Shown here: positions 1 to 11,215 of the stretch, in pieces
Layout: each line of letters opens with the position of its first letter
Numbering within the stretch: the stretch's first letter is position 1
Source: Nematopogon swammerdamellus
Lineage: Eukaryota; Arthropoda; Insecta; Lepidoptera; Adelidae
NCBI GenBank assembly: GCA_946902875.1
Contig: OX336339.1
Span: 21,545,349-21,609,348 of the forward strand
Direction of reading: 5' to 3'
Length of the DNA: 64,000 bases
Translations under genes and position numbers: made by a program
Notes under the pieces: generated by a model
What the model was told of the DNA's origin: nothing
Seen by the model: only the letters and a program-made list of their open reading frames with translations
Database searches by the model: none

Positions 1-129
1 AATGAATGAAATTTAACGGAATATGAAGCATTTCATAAAACACGCCATAGATGGCGTGAGTGACGCTGACCATGACATGGCGATACGGAACCCTCGGAGC
101 GCGAGTTCGACTCGCACTTGGCCGGTTTT
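1..129 (+). repeat. GGTTCCG-family interspersed repeat, 3' part
   Basis: The sequence runs from a segment with ATAGATGGCGTGAG to GATACGGAACCCTCGG and ends CTTGGCCGGTTTTA. The same ordered motifs recur more than fifteen times in this window on both strands. The 3' end holds GAGTTCGACTCGCAC, which matches the pol III B-box pattern GTTCRANNC and sits inside a short inverted repeat. This copy is cut by the window start. Whether the family is a SINE or a non-autonomous DNA element cannot be settled here. Confidence 0.8.
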
Positions 130-1329
130 ATCTATCAATCATAAGCTTTGAGGTTGTCAAAGCACTCGATGTTTCAGCTTTGAAATCATTCCAAAATATC
201 TTATAAGCTTCAAACTTCAAAACAAGAGCCAAATATTCGAGTTGTCCCAAACAGATACAGCTGCAGCTCGTTTTGGATTCAACCGCAGAGGAACATGCCG
301 CAATCAAAGAGCTCGTGCCGTACCCGGTGAACCCCGGACGCGGACGTGACAACTTGCAAACGGTTCAGCTCGGTCCTGTTGACGTTAGAGAAATGCATCG
401 ATAGGGCAAACAATGTTGTTTACGGTCACTTGCGAACAAGCTCTAGCCGCGATTGAGACTGGTTTAATCTAATGTTATGGGTCATTTACTTAATACTGGC
501 GAGACTATGGACGAGAATATCGACAGCAACAATGGAATGTCGCCATTTCCAAATATTTATTATGCTATGAAAACACCAGTGATGCTTTTAACAGAACTTT
601 TAGAAGAAGCCAGACTTTAGTTAAAAACTAAAAGTTACAAACTTCCTTATTACCTTAGTTAGAATATTAAGAGGTTACAGATTTCAAATATAAACTCAAC
701 TCAACTCAAGGTGTCTGGCAATGGTAACAAACAATAAATTAAATTAAAATATGATTTATTAAACAGTACAAAACAATTAAAAAGGGTGAACTTACTTTTG
801 AAAGGTATGTAATTCAGACTATGCTTACTTGATACTAAGATCAATATCGGCAAAATATGGTTATGTTGAAAAAGCCTAGTTATTGACAATGAATCTTATG
901 CTGAAATCCCAAGTGACGACAACTACACGAGGTCGACGACATTCTCACATACTACAGCTCTCAGTAAACAGCAGTGTATGAGCGCTTTGCAAACACAATC
1001 CGGCCTCGACAGCTGGGCAAAGCAACTTTGTTTGTCAGGGTTTTATAACTTAGTTGTAAACTGCTCTCAGTTTCCTGGGCTCGCGAGATTGGCTTGCAGG
1101 TAGAAAGCGGCTCCCGGCGGCGTAAATCCGCCATAGTAAAAACTATGAATCCGCGTTCATTAAACCAGCCATCTGTTGAAAAATGTTCCATGTGCGATAC
1201 AGGTCTCAAATTCATGACGACTTTTTACAAATTACAAATCCATATTTTCATGCCATTCCAAGGGGTTGCAGTAGATTTTATTCTGTGATGGCAAATTATT
1301 ATATTTATCGTCACCTACAAAATTGTTTT
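130..1329. other. No recognisable gene
   Basis: AT-rich sequence with only short chance reading frames lacking codon bias or splice context. I see no family motif and no repeat shared with the rest of the window. Confidence 0.5.
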
Positions 1330-1738
1330 TATGGAAACTGACACTACATCACCTACATCATCTACATCACCTACATCACACAGTACAGTACAGTTGGCTA
1401 CATCACCTAATTCATCAGTGATATCAGCCCATAACACCGGGTGAACTAGGTGCTATGTCAGTGCTTACGGCCGAAGCGTGCCAGCTACACTAAACGGGAC
1501 GGAAAACATGAACTATTTACATAGTCGTTTCAACCGACCTTTCATTCAGTGCGTTGGTACCAACCCGGGCGGGTTAAACCCTACCACCTAGTTAGGTAAG
1601 AAGGGAAGGGACATACAGTTTTATGTGGAATCCGAACCAGCCTCCAACGATCGAGCGGTCACCCATGCTAGTAATGACCGCACCCAGGTGTACTTAACAG
1701 CAGTCGACCGCACCACTGAGCTACCGAGGCTGACTCTT
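1330..1738 (-). repeat. tRNA-derived SINE, near full length
   Basis: Read on the minus strand, the unit starts with a tRNA-like head. TAGCTCAGTGG at 1723-1713 fits the pol III A box, and GGTTCGGATTCC at 1638-1627 is close to the B box with one extra base. Between them lies GCATGGGTGACCGC, which resembles an internal piece of 5S rRNA. The body carries GGTTTAACCCGCCCGGGTTG and the unit ends in CCATAAAAA, a poly-A-type tail. An expanded ACATCACCT tract lies near the 3' end. At least nine other, mostly 5'-truncated, copies occur in the window. SINEs of this design depend on a partner LINE for retroposition. Confidence 0.75.
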
Positions 1739-1739
1739 T

Positions 1740-2959
1740 ATTGTATATTATTAAATACATACATGGGACAAAAGGTTGTTTAATGCCATTAGGAATTTCT
1801 TACAAATTAACCTTTGAAAATGTCGAAACAGCGCACGTCAGTATTGCCAATTAATTTGTCCAGCTGACTGCAATCGCATAGCGTCACATTCGATGACGAG
1901 GATATTTGCAACGCAATGGCGGCGGTTTCGTTGGCGGAGTGTGGAATAAATTCATATTTTACGTGTTAGTGTGAACGTTGCGGCATATTTTACGAAGCCT
2001 AAATACTGGCAGTAAACTGTCACAACACGAAACTAATTTAAGCACGCAGCTTACATGTATTAGCCTGAGGGTGCGGTGTATCGCGTTCCATCGCGCCAAA
2101 AGCGGGTCAGCTATTTTGGGATATGAAATTTTTAATGATCGAAAATTTCTGCAGGCGCCGCTTCATTCACCTGTGGAACGAGCTCGAATTTAATTTTCAT
2201 GGCTACCCGCATTTTCAGCAGAGCGCCGCCGCCCGCCGCGCGCCGCGTCCCGCTCCGGAGGCGTTGGGCGGCCGTTCTCATGCAAATTTGAGCGGGTTGA
2301 TGTTTTTGTGCGTCGCTTTTTTAATTTTCTACAAAACATTATTCAAGCGTCAACTCAGTTAGGCTGATATTGATATTATACCGTTTCATCCCTCCAAGTT
2401 AATTCACATTGTTTGATCGCCGGGACGCGAATGTGAACCTTTTAACGTTTTCGTCTCTGATTTTTATTTCATCTGCGCAATTTAAATGTGCTAGATAATT
2501 TTAATTTTAGAATCACTTAATATTCCGTTTGTCCTTTTCACTGTCCTGTTTTTTTTTTTTTTTGCTTGATAAAAGTGTGTGTGCGGAATCGTTTACGCAC
2601 AAAACAAGCAATTTCGCATGAGCAGTTCCCTCATTCCGTAACAATATATCCTGCAAAATGTATTATTATTATCGCGAACTCAACAAATAGTCTTCTCAGC
2701 GCCGTTAGCGGACCTCCCGCTAATCTCATCACCGAATTGAGTCTCTCGGCTCTCGACCCGTCTCGAAATCACCCTCCAGAGAGTACACACCAAATCAACG
2801 AGAGCTTGCGATGGACTTAACCGAAGGCAGCTGAGCTTTCGTCGCAATTTGTCTACAATTTTTTTATATTCATTATTACGCACATGTCGTTCGCTTTGCG
2901 ATATCGACATTGCATCTAAGAGTTCGGTAAGGAGTTAAGAAACTTGTAATAATACCATC
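1740..2959. other. No recognisable gene; short GC-rich stretch
   Basis: Mostly AT-rich. A CpG-rich run at about 2215-2290 includes many GCCGCC/GCGCCG steps and is followed by an octamer-like ATGCAAAT. The open frame across it shows no protein family I recognise. Confidence 0.4.
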
Positions 2960-3137
2960 TGGAATGATGGCCGCACAGCAGCCTCGGCTGTGTTCTCCTC
3001 TAGTCCAGTATAGCAAGAAATTCAAAGGGAAATCTCCGGTATGGCACCTACCTTCTCGGAAGTGAAGGATTGGCTGGTTGCAAAATGTGCTTTGGCCCAT
3101 CTGATTCAGCCACCCATACCGGATTACATAAAACAAA
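2960..3137 (+). repeat. SINE-like unit with ACATAAAA tail
   Basis: Contains CAGCCTCGGCTGTGTTCTCC, then CTCCGGTATGGCACCTACC, and ends ACCCATACCGGATTACATAA followed by A. The same order occurs inverted at 8236-8468 and in pieces inside the 19-20 kb palindrome. The terminal A run suggests a retroposed 3' end. Confidence 0.7.
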
Positions 3138-3517
3138 ATTAAGTATACTTAATCAACAAGAATGCAAGAAAAGTTTGGCGCTCCTGAAGTTCCGTAAACA
3201 CGTCCTCAAATAAAGAAGTCGTACCATTTTGCTTCGAACGGCCCAGTTCTGTTCGCATTCGCTCTCTAGCATTCGCGGCTCGCTCGCTCTTCGCGTGTGT
3301 ATTCATCCGAAATGATATAAGAAACTCTGCGGCCCCCCTCGCAGCGGGCGCCAACTTATTAAAAGTTGGAAACAAAACGAATCCAATGCTAATCGCCCCT
3401 CGAGCCCCGACACCGAGACGGAACTGGGGCGCAGAATCGATGCCTCAGAAGCAAACGTCGTGAACTGTGACTGTGACGTCATCAGTGGTATCCCACAATA
3501 CGCGAACAACCGCATGG

Positions 3518-3826
3518 GGTTTATAGGTTTCCGTATCCCGTACGGAAGCCTATTACTAAGCCTACGCCGTCTGTCTGTCTGTCTGTCCGTCCGTCCATCT
3601 GTCCGAGGAGGGCTGTATCTTTTGAACCGTAATAGGTAGCCCGTTGAAATTTTCACAGAATATGTGTTATTATGGCGGATATAACAACAAATAATAATAA
3701 AAAATAGAAAAAGTAAAAAAATAAAGGGGGGGTCCTACATAGAAACGTGTTTTTTTTTTCAATGTTTTTTTTTTGTGGTACGGAAACCTCGGTGCGCGAG
3801 TCAGACTCGCACTTGGCCGGTTTTTT
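3518..3826 (+). repeat. GGTTCCG-family repeat, near complete
   Basis: Begins at GGTTTCCGTATCCCGTACGG, carries the conserved TCTGTCTG run and the TTGAACCGTAATAGGTAGCC block, then TTTCACAGAATATGTGTTAT, and ends ACTTGGCCGGTTTTTT. The B-box-like site here is GAGTCAGACTCGC, a decayed form. The middle segment with the ATGGCGTGA hairpin is deleted. Confidence 0.8.
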
Positions 3827-4258
3827 ATGTAGTACTGGCACGCACATGATTGTGCCGAAGAGTTTATCGGACAATCATATACCTACCTACCACACCATTC
3901 CTCGCAAAATCACGCCTAAAGAGGTGCCGTGCCAGCGAAAACGAATGTTCCAGGTAGATAAAAAAACGCCGATTAAATAGTAACATACCCAAAAATAGTT
4001 GGCAAGTTTTTAGGATTACGTATAGCCAGAGACGCTGGCAGGGACTCTTTTAAAATCGATCATGTGTCTGTCCTGTCTCTCTTCTGTCTGTTTGTATGCC
4101 ACCACGCGCTGTCCGAGGTGTCTACTCCGGAACGTAAAACTCTTGTTGAGTCTAAGAAAAATCTAATGTTAAACTGCGCGCTCTCGCCATGCGTGCAAGA
4201 ATAAATTATTGAAGATGTGTGGGGTTATGTCTTTCGGTAGGTAGTATATTTATTTCAG

Positions 4259-4659
4259 TCGAAATAGAAGTATTTATGCCAGATTCTATAGAACATATCG
4301 GCGAAGCTAGCACGACATCAACAGCGGTTATATTTAGCGCAGTAAAAAAGACCATATACGGCGACAACGCAACTTTAATGGAAGAGGGCTGTAAATCCAG
4401 CATCAAGCCGAGCTTTACTCAGCTGAGAGGGGTCCTGTGCTGTTTTATAGGTTCCCTCGCCCGCACGCTAAATGAGTGTCGCCAGCGACGCACTGCGCGC
4501 TCCGTCGTGTGGGATTCGATGTGGGAATGGTTCAATGAAATGAACCTCCACGGAGAGTTTAGTGATCCACTGCCAATGATATTATATGAAAAATTGGTAG
4601 ATGTTTTATCCGAGTTCCACAAGTGGCACTTTAAAATCAGGACACTTGTCCTACCTGAA
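4259..4659 (+). CDS. Candidate internal exon of an unidentified host gene
   Basis: A frame stays open for about 190 codons from 4219 to 4791. A good 3' splice site, ATTTATTTCAG, ends at 4258, and a possible 5' splice site, GTCAGT, starts at 4660. The exon so defined is 401 bp, entered after codon base 1 and left in phase 0, giving about 133 residues. The peptide is amphipathic and rich in W, F, E and L, including VWDSMWEWFNEMN and FHKWHFKIRTLVLP, which suggests a helical folded domain rather than chance sequence. I do not recognise the family, and no partner exon was found nearby. Alternatively it is part of an unrecognised transposon gene. Confidence 0.45.
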
Positions 4660-5142
4660 GTCAGTCAGGCACCAACGACACACGTGTTCAGGCATGTTCG
4701 GACGATGCAGAGCAACATACTATACATATACTGTTGCTCTCAACAACAGACATGCCGTCCTAATTCATCTTGTAATGCTGTTGTGACATAAAATTATCTC
4801 GCGGCATTGTAGTTCATTTTCTCAGGGTCGTGCCATTTGTAAACACCGAACATCGTGTAAACAATGTATCTACCCCTTTTAAAAATATAATATCATTGTC
4901 CAGTGCTGTATGTTTTCTTAATGTCTTATGTTTTCTTAAAATAAATAAAATAAAATAAAATTGGCAAAGAAATTTAGTTAGGTTGAAGTGTAACTCTCTG
5001 TAATTAAAACTCCGATGAAGAAAAACACCTTGACACTAACGCTTCTGGCAGAACATTTAATTTTTCACATATTTTTCAATAACTTCATCAACAGCAACAA
5101 AGTAAAATTTTGTGTGTATAGTCACAGGTGTCCTTCCTTTAG

Positions 5143-5262
5143 CACGGTAATATGTCCTTATCCTTTAGTTGCCTTTTACGACATGCACGGGGAGAGATGC
5201 AGTGGGGCTATTCTTTTTAAGTACCGGCCCCACACAGTACACCTTGTACCACGTAGGTATTA
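5143..5262 (+). repeat. LINE/SINE-associated block (TCGCCTTTTACGACA type)
   Basis: Holds TTGCCTTTTACGACATGCAC, GAGATGCAGTGGGGCTATTC and AGTACCGGCCCCACACAGTA. The same block occurs at 21490-21590 and, joined to the CCATAAAA-tailed SINE, at 23285-23325 and 52880-52990. This is a frequent lepidopteran retroposon segment; here it stands alone. Confidence 0.55.
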
Positions 5263-5425
5263 AAGTGTACACACAAAAGACTCGAAGCGAAGCCTGCGGG
5301 GCTGCGGCATAGCCTGCGGTTGGAACTGCGGTGCCGTGCCGCTAACTAATCCCCACTACATACATCCAGTGTCATCAATTTAACCAGTCTCTTTGTCTCA
5401 ATCTAGTCGCTGCTGCTGTTCATAA

Positions 5426-5986
5426 CAGCGTTGTTGCGAACATCAGCATCAGCATCAGCATCCGCGGAACTTCAGCATCATTTTCAACATCAGCATCGCA
5501 TTAGCATCCGCATTGATCGATGCTGATTATTAATGCAGATGTTCGAGTCGTGAAAATACAACTTACCGTTGATACAGTTCCAATACTAATAATTTAATTG
5601 CTAATATAATTTACAAACCTTCTCGGAACAGACTCGAAGCCGAAAAAGCAGCACATACAGTTCCAAATAGTTCCAAAGTTCCATCCAATACTAATAATTT
5701 AATTGCTAAGATAATAACTAAACTGTTACTGGTAAGTATCAGATTGATTCTTTTTTTATTTTTCATTAAATGTCACAAAATTATTAAAACACAATCTTTT
5801 ATTTCAGTACCAACTAAAACTTTGGATATAAATTCATAATATTCATATAGTTCAGTATTTTTCTCTTTTTCATTTAAAGAAATTATTTAAAATCAGCATC
5901 GGCATCAGCATCCGCTGATGTCAATGATAAAATATCAGCATCAGCATCAGCTGATATGAAAAAAATGTGCATCAGCAACAACCCTG
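5426..5986. mobile_element. hAT-type MITE with 8-bp target duplication
   Basis: The 561-bp unit is flanked on both sides by GTTCATAA (5418-5425 and 5987-5994), an 8-bp duplication typical of hAT transposition. Termini are CAGCGTTGTTGC on the left and GCAACAACCCTG on the right, imperfect inverted repeats starting CAG/ending CTG as hAT termini do. Short ATCAGC/GCATCA repeats fill both subterminal regions. There is no transposase frame, so it would need an autonomous hAT source. Confidence 0.85.
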
Positions 5987-6028
5987 GTTCATAAAACATG
6001 GCTCGCAACCTACCGCAGAAAATCTAAA

Positions 6029-6820
6029 TCCTTGTATCTTTGAACGATCTTGATCTTTGATCATCGAATCGGCTGATCTTCATCAAACGTAGCTTAGATA
6101 GAAACATCCCGGCTAAACCAGCTTTCTAAAAATTACAAATTTTAAAAACGTCCGACCCTTGAAAAGTAAAAAATAATTTCCGTTTATTTACTTAAAGAAC
6201 TCGGGGGACCGCTAAGTAAATACCCGCGCCGCTCTGAGTTTTTATAGTTTATTTACTTAGCAGTCCCCCGACTCCTTTAAGTAAGTAAACGTAAATTATT
6301 TTTTTTATTTTTAAGGGTTGGCGGTTTCTAAAATTTGTAATTTTTTAAAAGCTGGTTTAACCGGGATTGATGTAAGCTACGTTTCATGAAGATCAGATCA
6401 GCTGATTCGAAGATTAAACTAAATTAAATTAAAGATCAAGATCATTCAAAGGTACAAGGCAGTCCCATAATTTAGAATTTTCTAAGGTTAACTTTTATTT
6501 CAAACTTTAAAAAAAGAAACCGCATGCAATGCAAATCGGTCTACTTTTTAAGATAATAAAATTTTTGATTACTTAATTACTTGATTACTTACTTGATTAA
6601 AAACACAGCCAAGAACCATCCCGATTAAACCAGCGTTCTTTAAAAAAAAATACCTTTTGGGAGGTACGGTGCCACAGACACACCCATACACACATACACG
6701 TTAAACTTATAACACCCCTCTTCTTACGTCGGGTGTCAATAAAAGAAACCGCATCCAAATCGGCCCGGCACACAGACAATCTTATAACTCCCCTCCTTTT
6801 GCGTCGGGGGTTAATTAAAA
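6029..6820. mobile_element. CCCCCGAC-family hairpin element
   Basis: Segments 6029-6210 and 6255-6462 are long imperfect inverted copies: both hold AAAATTACAAATTTT-type sequence, the ATCAGCTGATC/CGAATCGGCTGATC block and AATTTCCGTTTA with its complement. The adjoining 6480-6820 carries AAACCGCATGCAATGC, GATTACTTAATTACTTGATT and ends CGTCGGGGGTTAA. Related copies occur at 51.75, 54.06, 55.08, 55.77, 57.0 and 61.7 kb. GTCGGGGG next to TTAA recalls piggyBac-type termini, but this is only a suggestion. Confidence 0.65.
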
Positions 6821-6829
6821 CACTGAAAT

Positions 6830-7344
6830 CAAGAGTCGATAAAATTATTTCTTATTGTATACGTAAATTATGCTCGGTACGTACGTAATTAATTGCGTAC
6901 TATTGTCTTGTACTAATTTCTGCGTACATTATCGACTCGATAATCACCGACGTAACTCTGAAGACCGCTTTATCATGTAGCGTTCGCAACTAGCAACACT
7001 GTACGCGCACAGAATTTCAAATGTAGTAGAAGATTAACTCCCCGAGCAGGTGGATAGTGAAATGGTGTGCACATGGACGAAATTACAAATGTTTTCGAAG
7101 TGTGGACCTAACCCAGATAAAGGGACACATCACAAAAGTACGAACGAAAGTAGCAAAGCGTTTGCTGCGCTACCCAGCGCCATCTATGAGAATCTTTTGT
7201 AGTCGCGCCATTTTAAAAGTTGAGAGTAATATCGCATAGATGGCGCTTTCACGATCGAAATTAAATCAATAATTGGATTTTAAATACATAGCGTCAGAAG
7301 CTTCGCTTTTGTCGGGTGTCCCACGCACGACACAACACCTCACC
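6830..7344. other. No recognisable gene
   Basis: AT-rich sequence with an ATGGCGC-type fragment near 7170-7245 (CGCCATCTATGAGA, ATAGATGGCGC) that resembles the middle of the GGTTCCG family. Nothing else is supported. Confidence 0.4.
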
Positions 7345-7450
7345 TTTCTTATGGAAAGCGCGACATGTGGCACTGTTACACCTACCAGTAGGTGTTAGCG
7401 ATGCCCATGGTCATTCTGTGAAGCACGAGGATTGCATTATGCCATGCCGG
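7345..7450 (-). repeat. CR1/Jockey-like LINE 3' tail fragment
   Basis: Matches the tail seen at 60206-60300: AGCGCGACATGTGGC, then a GGTGTTAGCGATGCCCATGG segment. It is the extreme 3' end only and carries no coding sequence beyond the last residues. Confidence 0.5.
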
Positions 7451-8235
7451 CCTGAAAGGAAACAGAAACAGATGAAAAAGTCTGACAGCCGAGGTATAAA
7501 CATAAGACGCAACACCCTAAATCTCAATTCACTCTACCTCCAGGCATAAATATTAACACACCAGCAAAACAATAATATTCTTTATAATTATATTATTATA
7601 ATGCATGACAGTTCTATTCGTTTTTTAATTCTCTGATCGTCGGCTAGACTCGGCGTGGGCGGTGACCGCGCGTCTCGCCTGATTGATTGGCCCCACACTC
7701 CTGTGCGCTCCTATTACCGCCTCCGCCGTGGCCCCCCTCCTAGGCTAGTCCTAATATCCTCTTCATTTCCCCCCCGAATTGGCTGACTTGCCTGTTTCAA
7801 GGCGTCAGAGTAACGCTAAGCGGTGATTATGAGACCCTGGTATTGTCGTCGTGTACATATAATATTACATACATACATAAAGGCTAGAAAGATAGAAAAT
7901 TCTTGATTGCTCCACAAATATTTCACAACAATAACACAATGAATACAGGTACATGAGGTGCAAAGGCGGACTTATCCCTTGAAGAGATTTCTTACAGCCA
8001 ACGCGCGTCGGTCACCAGACTTATCGATGAAGAGCTTTCCTAGATCGTTTCCGAACGTCCTTGTCTCGGGTGACCACACGCCAAGTGTCTACATGCTTGT
8101 TTGCAAATACTTAGGGCTGGCAGAAACAGGTCCTCCCTCACCATAGAAGTTATATCTCTATGGTCCACACCCTCGTAACCTGTGCTGTGCTGCGGGGGGT
8201 GATATGTTTAGCCTGAATTTTTGTATATGTATACA

Positions 8236-8468
8236 GGGTGTTTTTTTTATGTAATCCGGTATGGGTGGCTGAGTTAGAGGGGCTAAAGCGCATGCTCCGA
8301 CCAGCCAATATCACCTCCGAGAAGGTAGGTGCCATACCGGAGACTTCCCTGGATTGCTGGCTATACTGGACTAGAGGAGAACACAACGCAGGCTGATATG
8401 CGGCCATCTTACATCCAGTACGGTGGTACCAACCCAGTCGGCTACAATTTGGGCCTACCACCTAGTAA
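8236..8468 (-). repeat. SINE-like unit with ACATAAAA tail
   Basis: On the minus strand it runs from TACTAGGTGGTAGG and GGTTGGTACCACCG through CTCCTCTAGTCCAGTATAGC and CTCCGGTATGGCACCTACC to GGATTACATAAAAAA. Its 5' part (TAGGTGGTAGG...GGTTGGTACCACCG) is shared with the CCATAAAA-tailed SINE, while its 3' half is not, so the two families share a module. Confidence 0.75.
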
Positions 8469-8473
8469 GGGGC

Positions 8474-8533
8474 AACTTTTTTTTCCATACAAAACTAAAT
8501 AAAATTATTTAGTTTTGTATGGAAAAAAAAAGT
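8474..8533. repeat. Near-perfect palindrome
   Basis: Two arms of about 29 bp (CCATACAAAACTAAATAA and its complement, flanked by T and A runs) are separated by about 2 bp. It lies 6 bp beyond the 5' end of the SINE-like unit. The DNA could extrude as a hairpin; it has no repeat partner in the window that I found. Confidence 0.85.
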
Positions 8534-9022
8534 TCACCGTAGAACAAAATGTCATCTAACTTTTTTGCTCCAAATAGGCTCAGGAGTACCTGGTTTGCTT
8601 TATGACCTATAGTCATCAAACAACCTGTATATGTGTATGTATGTGTCAACGTACAACGGACCGTCTTGAGGTCTCAGTGCGGAGAATGGCCCACCCGCCT
8701 TCCCAAGAGGCTGGGCGGCAAACAAACAAACAAACAGTATGTATGTGTGTGTGTTAGGGCTACTCTAGTGCCTAAACGACTCGTCCGATTTTGATAATTC
8801 TGGTGTCATTCGGCTTGGCTAGCACTGGGTACCACATCTTTTAGAAAATTCAAAATGGCGGCTCCAATCGCCTTAAAGTCCATTGTAATTTTTTGCCTAA
8901 CTGAAAAACTATAATTTTTTGTTTGTTTTTGTTTTGATTGTTTAGCTAGAGTTACAGAAACGGAGAACTCAAAATTTTAACTTAATGGATTAGAACTAAA
9001 ATTAATTAAATAAAAATTGTAC

Positions 9023-9177
9023 AGAACCCGACTACGAAAAACGAAGGATATAATAAGGAATTTTGATCGAAAATGCTGTAGTCTGGCGAGTAGAAGGATT
9101 CGTATAGACAGGCAGCCCAACTACGGCATTTTCGATCAACTTCCTTGTTACTGCCTTCGTTATTCGTAGTAGGGTTT
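9023..9177. mobile_element. Small hairpin MITE
   Basis: The ends are inverted copies: ACCCGACTACGAAAAACGAA on the left and TTCGTTATTCGTAGTAGGGT on the right. The inner arms hold TTTTGATCGAAAATGC and GCATTTTCGATCAA. A short loop contains GAAGGATTCGTATAGACA. A decayed relative lies at 14463-14586. No coding capacity. Confidence 0.75.
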
Positions 9178-9196
9178 TATAAAAACGTTATATTTT

Positions 9197-9275
9197 TTTT
9201 TTATGGAAACTGACACGGTTGTCTACATCACCTAAAACATCCGTGATGTCAGCCCATAACACTGGGTGAACTATT
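9197..9275 (-). repeat. SINE tail fragment (CCATAAAA type)
   Basis: Holds TATGGAAACTGACACGGTTG and CCGTGATGTCAGCCCATAAC after a T run, the 3' end of the tRNA-derived SINE in minus orientation. It is truncated after the GGGTGAACTA segment. Confidence 0.75.
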
Positions 9276-9279
9276 ATTA

Positions 9280-10990
9280 TTATTTTTCCTTTCTCATAAT
9301 GTGTTTTTATTTCTACAAGTACGTATGGACTACCCGCGCCAAAACGATCAGTGTTGTCTGTACGAATAACTATGATAGCTCTCAATGTACGAATAATGCT
9401 CTGAACTCTCTTTATGTAATTAATTATAGACGTCGGACATAATTTACAGGCAGAAAAGTAAGGTTTCAAAACCCCAAAATGGGATTAAAGACTTGAAACT
9501 TCAAACAAACAGATTATTCCCACCTCAGTAATGGCATAGTCACCCCGAATCGGTTAAGTCGATATTTTGGCTGGTCTGCCTAAATCTAAACGTAATCGGG
9601 CTTTGAATGATTTATTTAATTAAGCCTGTTTAGCCCGCCGCAATCATTTATCGAGGGATCTGAATTTGGTTGTTAGACAGAATGCGATCAACCAACAATG
9701 TCGTTTATTCTATAGGTTATCTAGCTTTTAATTTTACTACTACTATTAATGTTGTATATCGATTATTCAATAAAGTTTCTGCTTTCACACAATTCACAAA
9801 TCAAGATCTACATTTATACTTTAAAATTATTGCATGTTTAGTACGAGTATAAGTAATAAAGATTTCACATCTTTGACAATTTCTCTCTCAGTTGGTAACA
9901 TTCTGCATAAATCTTCGCTTAAACTTCAATAAATGTCAAAGTTAACTCGAACGTTACAGCTGTACTTAATTCCACGTTCTGTTGGCAGCAACTCAATCAC
10001 TCACTTTGCGATTTGGTCGACTACTTACGTTACGTCTCACTTTACTCCTTGAGCGAGGATATTTTAGAACGAAAACGAATGTACGCTCGCTGCCACTAGG
10101 TAGGGCAAGGCATTCGTTAGAGCATTTCGATAAAAATCATTCCAGAATTTTCACAACTTTCCTTTGGTTTTTTTTTATATTTGTTATATTTTATACCGTG
10201 GCCGACTGCATCGCCTGCTTGATCGTAATCCTGCCGGAACTACGTTCGATGCCAGTACTTTCCTGGTACTCGTTGTCCGATTACACTGAACTGAAAGAAA
10301 AACACGAATCAATTTAGAAATGTGTTCGACCCTCATTTATATCAGTCCGTTAGTCAGCGTTTATGTGTCCATTACTGGACATATGCCTCTCCAATCTTCC
10401 TCTAGTCCTCCTGTAGAAAGATCGGAGAGGCGTATTTATATAGTACGGTGGCATATAAATCCCTGTTGGATTTACTCTACCATCTACTCAGGTAAAGGAC
10501 GGGTCCGTTTTACATAGCATCCGAAACGAAACATTAATGTGCGTCCTTGCATTTAATATCCCAGAAGGACAGACTGGCAGTTTAATCAAGGCAGTTTTTT
10601 GTGTTCGCTAACGTTTTTACTACATCTTTCATCTTTTTCCCACTCAACTCGAAGGTCCCCAGGGACGCGAACCTGAGGGTTACCTACGTCAAATATCACG
10701 TGAAAAAGTTGTAGCCAGTATCAGCGAGGTCGTGGTCGCATATTGAGAAACTTTTGATCTCTCGGTCGTCCGTAAGCCCCAGCTTACTCTAGTTCGTACA
10801 GAAGAGGAGGGAATTAAAGCTCCGGTCACACCGGTGCCGCGGTAACGTGCATTCTCTAGGAAACCTCATTGCCAATGGCTTGGTGGAGTCTTGCCCTTTA
10901 TATCTTAATTAATCGGTATGGTCCCGGTCAGCCAATGCCGACTGATAGTCAGGTATAGTCTTGTCAGTCAGTCATTGTATCACCTAGCGA
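9280..10990. other. No recognisable gene; possible RTE 3' fragment
   Basis: Mostly low-complexity AT-rich DNA. At about 10360-10390, GTCCATTACTGGACATATGC resembles the GTCCACTGCTGGACATAGGC block that I associate with insect RTE-type LINE 3' regions. A 111-codon frame at 9982-10317 has one hydrophobic stretch but no other sign of being real. Confidence 0.4.
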
Positions 10991-10999
10991 TATTCCCGC

Positions 11000-11215
11000 C
11001 ATGGTTCGCTCCATTGCTCGCTGAGAAACTTTCAACGTTTGGACAACGGCGACCGGCGAAGAGCTGATCTCGGGAATTTGACAGAAGAACAACGTCATCG
11101 GCGAAGCGAAGATGACTGCGAAAATGTTCATTCACGTTGATAGGTACTCATGTTGTCCCAATCATGTTGTCTCAATCGCCTTGAATAGACCTTCTAAAGA
11201 AGACCTTGGGTGAGA
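11000..11215 (-). pseudogene. RTE-like LINE reverse transcriptase fragment
   Basis: Translated on the minus strand, a stretch reads ISPK followed later by FRSHLRFADDVVLLSNSRDQL. LRFADD carries the paired catalytic aspartates of RTE-type reverse transcriptase, and the spacing fits. Between ISPK and FRSH the frame is broken by a stop and rearrangement, so the copy is dead. A second RTE remnant at about 60 kb has FADN at this place. Confidence 0.65.

Noticed and set aside
9982..10317. Membrane protein gene
   Set aside because: One hydrophobic stretch in a 111-codon frame, without splice signals, codon bias or family resemblance, is not enough.
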